From contig JACMNZ010000516.1 in NCBI GenBank assembly GCA_014378285.1, positions 1 through 10,985 of the forward strand: a DNA stretch of 10,985 nucleotides, in the 5' to 3' direction. This stretch comes from Pseudopedobacter sp. (GTDB taxonomy: Bacteria; Bacteroidota; Bacteroidia; Sphingobacteriales; Sphingobacteriaceae). This document shows positions 6,774 through 10,985 of this stretch, in pieces; position 1 is the first letter of the stretch, and each line of letters begins with the position of its first letter. The notes under the pieces were generated by a model, which was not told where the DNA came from, did not search any database, and worked only from the letters and a program-made list of their open reading frames with translations. The position numbers were made by a program, and so were the translations under genes.

Positions 6774-7820
6774 ATGCAATTTATCGCAAAAGAGATTAAC
6801 CTACTACTTAATGGCACTTTAGAAGGTAACCCAGATGTAAAAGTTAGTCAGTTAGCAAAAATAGAGGAAGCACAGGAAGGGGCATTGTCTTTTTTGGCCA
6901 ATCCTAAATATGAAGCTTTTCTTTATACTACCAATGCTTCTGTAGTAATTGTAAATGAAGATTTAATTATTGATAAGCCTGTTAGTGCAACATTAATTAG
7001 AGTTAAGGATGCGTATAGTAGTTTCTCTATCCTTTTAGAAAAATACAATAGTTTAAAGCAAGATAAAAAAGGAATAGAAGAACCTTCGTTTATACATACA
7101 AATGCTAAAATTGGTAAAAATGTTTATATAGGTGCATTTGCCTATATCTCTGCTGGAGTAATAATTGGAGATAATACAAAGATTTATCCTCAATGTTTTA
7201 TTGGCGAGGATGTTAAAATTGGTGATGATTCCACTATACAAAGTGGCGCTAAAATCTATCACGATTGCATTATTGGGAATAAAGTAAATATTCATGCCAG
7301 CACAGTAATTGGTAGTGATGGTTTTGGTTTTGCGCCGCAGCCTGATGGTTCTTATGTTAAAGTAAGCCAAATAGGAAATGTGGTTATAGAAGATAATGTA
7401 GAAATTGGCGCAAACACATGTATCGATAGAGCAACAATGGGTTCTACCATTATCAGAAAAGGAGTTAAATTAGATAATTTGATTCAAATTGCCCATAATG
7501 CAGAAATCGGAAAAAATACTGTAATAGCGTCTCAAACAGGTATTTCTGGTAGTGCAAAAATTGGCGAAAGCAACATCATTGGAGGTCAGGTGGGCATAGT
7601 AGGTCATGTTACTTTAGCTAAAGGCACACAAATCCAAGCAAAATCTGGCATCAATAAATCAATAGAAGAAGAGAATAAGAAGTTTGGAGGAGCACCTGCT
7701 CAAACTTATCAAAACTATATGCGTTCTCAGGTAATAATACAAAGATTACCAGATATGGAACGTAAAATTGACCAACTGCAAAAATTGATTATCAAGTTGC
7801 AAGAAAATCTACCTAAATAA
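6774..7820 (+). CDS. lpxD: UDP-3-O-(3-hydroxyacyl)glucosamine N-acyltransferase LpxD
   Basis: LpxD catalyses the third step of lipid A synthesis, transferring a 3-hydroxyacyl chain from acyl carrier protein to the 2-amino group of UDP-3-O-acylglucosamine in the cytoplasm. The 348-residue length is normal. An N-terminal uridine-binding domain (about 1-100) contains the typical QEGALSFLANPKYE block (34-47). Residues 105-295 form a left-handed beta-helix of hexapeptide repeats. The catalytic histidine is His241 in LDNLIQIAHNAEIG, and GSDGFGFAP (180-188) is conserved. A C-terminal helix (about 310-348) completes the trimer-forming subunit. The start is fixed by MQFIAKEINLLLNG, the usual family N-terminus. 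It is first in the lpxD, lpxC-fabZ, lpxA, ABC operon, with 12 nt to the next gene. Lying before lpxC-fabZ and lpxA is, as I recall, usual in this phylum. Confidence 0.97.
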   Translation: MQFIAKEINLLLNGTLEGNPDVKVSQLAKIEEAQEGALSFLANPKYEAFLYTTNASVVIVNEDLIIDKPVSATLIRVKDAYSSFSILLEKYNSLKQDKKGIEEPSFIHTNAKIGKNVYIGAFAYISAGVIIGDNTKIYPQCFIGEDVKIGDDSTIQSGAKIYHDCIIGNKVNIHASTVIGSDGFGFAPQPDGSYVKVSQIGNVVIEDNVEIGANTCIDRATMGSTIIRKGVKLDNLIQIAHNAEIGKNTVIASQTGISGSAKIGESNIIGGQVGIVGHVTLAKGTQIQAKSGINKSIEEENKKFGGAPAQTYQNYMRSQVIIQRLPDMERKIDQLQKLIIKLQENLPK

Positions 7821-7832
7821 TATTAATCATAA

Positions 7833-9245
7833 ATGAATCCTAGGCAAAGAACAATAAAATCTGAAGTTAGCGTATCTGGTGTTGGTTTGCATACGGGGGC
7901 AAAAGTTACTCTAACATTTAAGCCTGCACCAGAAAATCACGGATATAAATTTAAACGAATAGATTTACCCAACCAACCGATAATTGATGCTGATGTTGAT
8001 AATGTCTCAGATACATCTAGAAGTACAACATTAACTGCAAACGGAGCAAGCGTAAGCACAACAGAACATGTTTTAGCTGCTTTGGTAGGTTGTGAAGTAG
8101 ACAACATGATGATTGAGTTGGATGGAATTGAAGTGCCAATATTAGACGGCAGTGCCATTGAATTTGTTAATGCCATAGAAAGTGTGGGATATAAAGAGCA
8201 AGATGCTGAAAGGGAATATTATATTGTTCAGCATAATATCCATTATTCTGAAGAAGACCGTAAAGTAGAGATGGTTATTATGCCATTAGATGATTATCGA
8301 TTTACCTGCATGGTAGATTATAATTCACCTGTTTTAGGAAGTCAACACGCTACCATAACTTCTATTAGCGATTTTAAAGATGAAATTGCTTCTTGCAGAA
8401 CATTTGTATTTTTGCATGAGTTAGAAATGTTGCTAAAACATAACTTGATTAAAGGTGGTGATATTAATAATGCAATTGTAATTGTAGACCATGAAATTGA
8501 CGAGCAAGAGTTAAAAGACCTTGCGAAAGCATTTAACAGGGAAGAAATTAAAGTAGCCAGAGAAGGAATTCTGAATAACATAGAATTACGTTTTCAAAAT
8601 GAACCTGCCCGACATAAGTTACTAGATATGATTGGTGATTTAGCTCTGATAGGAACTCCGATTAAAGGACATGTTATGTCGGCCAGACCAGGGCATGCTG
8701 CTAATGTAGCTTTTGCCAAAAAAATTAAAGCGGCTATAAAAAAAGATAAAAGGAAAAAGGTACAGCATCTTTACGACCCAACGGTTAAGCCTCTTTATGA
8801 TATTACCCAAATCATGAATATCTTGCCGCATAGGCAGCCTTTTTTATATATCGATAAAATTTTAGAACTTACAAAAACTTATGTAGTGGGCGTTAAAAAC
8901 GTAACTATAAACGAGGAGTTTTTTAAAGGTCATTTTCCTGGCGCACCGGTTTTACCAGGGGTTGTGCAAATTGAGGCAATGGCACAAACAGGTGGTATTT
9001 TGGTGTTAAGCACTGTACCAGATCCTGAAAATTATTTAACATTCTTTTTAAAGATCGATAATGTCCGTTTTAGGGCGCAAGTTTTACCAGGAGATACCAT
9101 TATATTTAGATGTGATTTAATGGAACCGATTAGGAGAGGAATTGCACAAATGAAAGGTGTAGGAATGGTGGGCGAGAAAATAGTAGTAGAAGCAGAAATG
9201 ATGGCTCAAATTTCTAGAGTTAAAGAAACAGAAAATCAAGAATGA
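7833..9245 (+). CDS. lpxC-fabZ: Bifunctional LpxC deacetylase / FabZ dehydratase
   Basis: One open frame of 470 residues fuses two enzymes. Residues 1 to about 305 are LpxC, the zinc-dependent UDP-3-O-acyl-N-acetylglucosamine deacetylase and committed step of lipid A synthesis. Zinc ligands are His79 (STTEHVLAAL), His261 and Asp265 (RHKLLDMIGDL); Glu78 is the likely general base, and His288 (RPGHAAN) the second catalytic histidine. After a lysine-rich linker (about 298-318), residues 320-465 are FabZ, the 3-hydroxyacyl-ACP dehydratase, with ILPHRQPFL and the catalytic His367 and Glu381 in GHFPGAPVLPGVVQIEAMAQ. This fusion is known in Bacteroidota and ties two enzymes that draw on hydroxyacyl-ACP-derived chains. 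All catalytic residues are present in both halves. The stop overlaps the lpxA start by 4 nt (ATGA), indicating translational coupling. Confidence 0.97.
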   Translation: MNPRQRTIKSEVSVSGVGLHTGAKVTLTFKPAPENHGYKFKRIDLPNQPIIDADVDNVSDTSRSTTLTANGASVSTTEHVLAALVGCEVDNMMIELDGIEVPILDGSAIEFVNAIESVGYKEQDAEREYYIVQHNIHYSEEDRKVEMVIMPLDDYRFTCMVDYNSPVLGSQHATITSISDFKDEIASCRTFVFLHELEMLLKHNLIKGGDINNAIVIVDHEIDEQELKDLAKAFNREEIKVAREGILNNIELRFQNEPARHKLLDMIGDLALIGTPIKGHVMSARPGHAANVAFAKKIKAAIKKDKRKKVQHLYDPTVKPLYDITQIMNILPHRQPFLYIDKILELTKTYVVGVKNVTINEEFFKGHFPGAPVLPGVVQIEAMAQTGGILVLSTVPDPENYLTFFLKIDNVRFRAQVLPGDTIIFRCDLMEPIRRGIAQMKGVGMVGEKIVVEAEMMAQISRVKETENQE

Positions 9246-10024
9246 TACAACCCCTAGCATATATTCATCCACAAGCAAAAATAGCCAATAGTGTGGTAAT
9301 AGATCCATTTGCCGTAATACATAAAGATGTAGAAATAGGGGAAGGAACCTGGATAGGATCTAGCGTAACCATTATGGATGGCGCAAGGATTGGCAAAAAT
9401 TGTCGTATATTTCCGGGGGCAGTAATCTCTGCTATCCCTCAGGATTTAAAATATAACGGCGAAGAAACCACCGCCGTAATTGGCGATAATACCACAATTA
9501 GAGAATATGTAACCATTAATAGAGGAACTTCTGATAGATGGGAAACTAAAGTAGGCAAAAATTGTCTTTTAATGGCCTATTGCCATGTTGCACATGATTG
9601 TGAAGTTGGTGATAATTGCATTTTTTCTAATAATACCACCCTTGCCGGCCATATCACCATTGGTGATAATGTTGTTTTGGCAGGAATGGTCGCAATTCAT
9701 CAGTTTTGTAAAGTAGGCTCTTATTCTTTTGTAACTGGTGGTTCGCTAGTTAGAAAAGATATTCCTCCTTATGTTAAAGTTGCAAGAGAGCCCTTGGCTT
9801 ACGCAGGTATCAATTCTGTTGGATTGAGAAGAAGAGGGTTTACACCAGAAAAAATAAATGAAATCCAAGAGATCTACCGCATTTTATTTGTAAAACATAA
9901 CAATGTAACCAAAGCATTGGATATTATAGAAGCAGAATTTAAGCCTACCGAAGAGCGTGATGAAATCATTAATTTTATCAGAAACTCTAACCGTGGGGTG
10001 ATGAAAAGCTTTGGTAATGGATAA
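9242..10024 (+). CDS. lpxA: Acyl-ACP--UDP-N-acetylglucosamine O-acyltransferase LpxA
   Basis: LpxA performs the first step of lipid A synthesis, moving a 3-hydroxyacyl chain from acyl carrier protein to the 3-hydroxyl of UDP-N-acetylglucosamine in the cytoplasm. At 260 residues it has the family length: hexapeptide-repeat beta-helix (about 1-185), then a helical C-terminal domain with GLRRRGF (194-200). The catalytic histidine is His118 in CHVAHDCEVG; His115 matches the neighbouring conserved His. QDLKYNGEETT (67-77), INRGT (92-96) and AIHQFCKVGS (151-160) are typical. The position that limits acyl length in E. coli (Gly173) is a glycine here as well (Gly166 in VTGGS), so a long chain of C14 or more is expected; this is inference. 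The start overlaps the lpxC-fabZ stop and the ABC gene follows after 5 nt. Confidence 0.97.
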   Translation: MIQPLAYIHPQAKIANSVVIDPFAVIHKDVEIGEGTWIGSSVTIMDGARIGKNCRIFPGAVISAIPQDLKYNGEETTAVIGDNTTIREYVTINRGTSDRWETKVGKNCLLMAYCHVAHDCEVGDNCIFSNNTTLAGHITIGDNVVLAGMVAIHQFCKVGSYSFVTGGSLVRKDIPPYVKVAREPLAYAGINSVGLRRRGFTPEKINEIQEIYRILFVKHNNVTKALDIIEAEFKPTEERDEIINFIRNSNRGVMKSFGNG

Positions 10025-10029
10025 ATTTA

Positions 10030-10650
10030 ATGAGGATTTTATTAAAACAAATTGGCAGAAGATTTAACCGAGAATGGATTTTTAACCACGTAGATTTTAC
10101 TTTTGAATCTGGTAAATCTTACGCTATTTTAGGAATAAACGGATCCGGTAAATCTACTTTACTACAAGTTATTTCTGGTGCTTTAACTTCTTCTATTGGT
10201 GAGATTTCTTATACTGTAGATGATAAACAAATTGCTGTTGAAGAATTGTTTAAACACTTTAGTTTAGCTGCACCTTATCTAGATTTAATAGAAGAATTTA
10301 CACTTTTAGAAACTTTAGACTTTCATTTCAACTTTAAAAAGCGAATTAACAATTTAGATAATAATGATTTGGTTGATTTGCTTGACATGCAAAAAAGCAA
10401 AAATAAACAACTAAAATATTTTTCATCTGGGATGAAACAAAGGGTAAAATTATTGCTGGCTTTTTGTTCTGATACTACGTTACTTTTATTGGATGAACCC
10501 ACAGCAAATTTAGATGAACAAGGAATTATTTGGTATTTAGATTTGGTAAAATCTTTTGCTGTTAATGATAGATTGGTCATAGTTTGCTCTAACCAAGCCC
10601 ATGAATATTCTTTTTGTGATGAGCAAATTTTGGTTGCTGATTATAAATGA
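10030..10650 (+). CDS. ABC-type ATPase with atypical Q- and H-loops
   Basis: This 206-residue stand-alone ABC ATP-binding subunit follows lpxA by 5 nt. Walker A is GINGSGKST (35-43), the signature is FSSGMKQR (131-138) in place of LSGGQ, Walker B with catalytic glutamate is LLLLDEPT (151-158), and the D-loop is ANLD (159-162). The place of the Q-loop glutamine reads SLAAPYLDL (78-86), with no Gln, and the switch histidine position reads VCSN (185-188), with Asn in place of His. No permease is encoded in the window, so a partner would have to be elsewhere. Location in the lpx operon suggests a link to envelope or lipid traffic, but that is context only; the role cannot be named from sequence. 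The fold assignment is secure. Confidence 0.9.
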   Translation: MRILLKQIGRRFNREWIFNHVDFTFESGKSYAILGINGSGKSTLLQVISGALTSSIGEISYTVDDKQIAVEELFKHFSLAAPYLDLIEEFTLLETLDFHFNFKKRINNLDNNDLVDLLDMQKSKNKQLKYFSSGMKQRVKLLLAFCSDTTLLLLDEPTANLDEQGIIWYLDLVKSFAVNDRLVIVCSNQAHEYSFCDEQILVADYK

Positions 10651-10659
10651 TTTTTAACT

Positions 10660-10760
10660 TTGCCACGAATTACACCAAGAATCACGAATCTCATTCATGA
10701 GAAATTTCACTAATCTGCGTTTTATAAAAATCTTGTAAATCGGGATAAAGATGATTTATT
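10660..10760. repeat. Putative remnant of a CCACGAATTACAC-type intergenic repeat
   Basis: The heptamer cacgaat occurs at 10664-10670 and 10683-10689, 19 nt apart, within a stretch starting gccacgaattacacc and continuing into ctcattcatgag (10690-10701, a small inverted repeat) and aatttcactaatctgcg. Sequences of the gccacgaattacac...aatctgcg kind are familiar to me as dispersed non-coding repeats in Bacteroidota genomes. Only one copy is in the window, so its repetitive nature is recalled, not shown. Confidence 0.35.
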
Positions 10761-10782
10761 ACTTTCAATTTCGATTTTATAA

Positions 10783-10877
10783 GTTTTGCGTTAACGATTG
10801 AAGCGATATCCTTTTTTTCTTTTTCAGAAAAAAAGATTTATCCGCCAGCTGGCGGAGTGTTAAAACGCCCAAATTAT
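10783..10877 (-). repeat. Dispersed GGGCGTT...AACGC intergenic repeat, copy 2
   Basis: This ~95-bp element is the inverted second copy of the repeat at 3238-3339. Both 15-base ends are identical to copy 1, and the inner atcttttt and gaaaaaaaggatatcgctt blocks match closely. It contains two strong hairpins: a perfect 16-bp palindrome tccgccagctggcgga (10841-10856), and a 10-bp inverted repeat ctttttttct / agaaaaaaag (10811-10820 with 10826-10835) around a 5-nt loop. Copy 1 has unrelated sequence at the first palindrome, so that part evolves quickly or is replaced as a cassette. It follows the lpx operon and could influence 3' end formation. Confidence 0.78.
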
Positions 10878-10953
10878 CATTTAAAATTCTACTCAAAATA
10901 CGTTGGTTATCAACCATATCTGCTTTTCAAAATGTAAAACCTAATTATTTTAT

Positions 10954-10961
10954 TACCTTTG
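10954..10961 (+). promoter_or_regulatory. -7 box before the last gene
   Basis: TACCTTTG is a perfect match to the Bacteroidota -7 consensus TAnnTTTG. It ends 10 nt before ATG 10972, predicting a leader of only a few bases. No TTTG lies at the expected distance upstream, so the -33 element is weak or absent. Confidence 0.5.
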
Positions 10962-10971
10962 CAAAAAAATT

Positions 10972-10985
10972 ATGCCGGCAAGATA
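10972..10985 (+). CDS. Start of an unidentified gene, cut by the window edge
   Basis: An ATG at 10972 followed by CCG GCA AGA TA (Met-Pro-Ala-Arg) stands 10 nt after a perfect -7 box, which supports a real gene start. Only four complete codons are visible, so no product can be suggested. Confidence 0.4.

Larger units (their letters stand above)
10651..10971. other. Intergenic region with two repeat remnants and a -7 box
   Basis: These 321 bases carry no recognisable gene. In order they hold: a region with direct cacgaat repeats (10660-10760), an inverted copy of the GGGCGTT...AACGC element (10783-10877), a small palindrome tggtt-atc-aacca (10904-10916), and a -7 box (10954-10961) just before the next start codon. 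I see no clear U-tract terminator directly after the ABC gene; the strong palindromes inside the repeat copy could serve that purpose. Confidence 0.6.

Noticed and set aside
7053..7370. Minus-strand open frame of 105 codons inside lpxD
   Set aside because: It is antisense to the hexapeptide repeats, whose periodic codons leave the reverse frame open.
8700..8800. Possible assembly or frameshift artefact joining lpxC and fabZ
   Set aside because: The frame is continuous with intact catalytic residues in both halves and a normal lysine-rich linker; the fusion is a known Bacteroidota trait.
9242..10024. Unusual acyl-chain ruler in LpxA
   Set aside because: A first look suggested Leu169 at the ruler position, but aligning on DIPPY/DVPPY puts Gly166 opposite E. 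coli Gly173, so there is nothing unusual there.
10690..10701. Small hairpin ctcat-tc-atgag as a terminator
   Set aside because: The stem is only 5 bp with a 2-nt loop and no U-tract; it is better seen as part of the repeat remnant.
1..10985. CRISPR array, tRNA or rRNA genes, transposase genes, toxin-antitoxin or defence genes
   Set aside because: No regularly spaced direct repeats, tRNA-like cloverleaf arms or mobile-element proteins were seen on either strand; every long gene falls in a housekeeping or envelope family.

Overview
The window looks like a housekeeping stretch from a Bacteroidota chromosome, most likely a Sphingobacteriaceae (Pedobacter-like) organism. Grounds: strong A+T bias, no Shine-Dalgarno-like purine tracts before the genes, promoters of the TTTG / TAnnTTTG type, a fused LpxC-FabZ protein, a PorX-type response regulator (a type IX secretion regulator known only from Bacteroidota), and intergenic repeats of the GGGCGTT...AACGC type that I recall from Pedobacter relatives. 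The assignment is by inspection only; no database was searched.

Layout. 1-208: left flank, with a possible edge fragment of a minus-strand gene. 209-727 (+): small exported histidine phosphatase. 728-958: convergent intergenic region with several inverted repeats. 959-3125 (-): two-gene unit, an alanine dehydrogenase-like protein followed 4 nt later by a YihY/BrkB membrane protein. 3126-3398: spacer with one copy of a ~100 bp dispersed repeat. 3399-5381 (-): porX followed 12 nt later by tsaE. 5382-5487: divergent intergenic region. 5488-6708 (+): HD-domain phosphohydrolase with a non-ATG start. 6739-6769: textbook Bacteroidota promoter placed almost on the lpxD start codon. 6774-10650 (+): tight operon lpxD, lpxC-fabZ, lpxA, ABC ATPase. 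10651-10971: intergenic region with remnants of two repeat types and a -7 box. 10972-end: first codons of another plus-strand gene.

How the genes work together. LpxA, LpxC and LpxD carry out the first three committed steps of lipid A synthesis, and the FabZ half of the fusion competes for the same 3-hydroxyacyl-ACP pool, sending it to fatty acids. The ABC ATPase is translationally close to lpxA but has no permease here. PorX regulates type IX secretion, whose cargo in some species is anchored to lipopolysaccharide. TsaE belongs to tRNA t6A synthesis and appears to be a passenger of porX.

Most of the window is ordinary. The points most worth a second look are: the alanine dehydrogenase-like protein lacks the canonical catalytic Lys and His; the lpxD promoter predicts a leaderless mRNA; there are two copies of a structured dispersed repeat; and the ABC ATPase has altered Q- and H-loops. 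I did not see a convincing new defence or mobile system.
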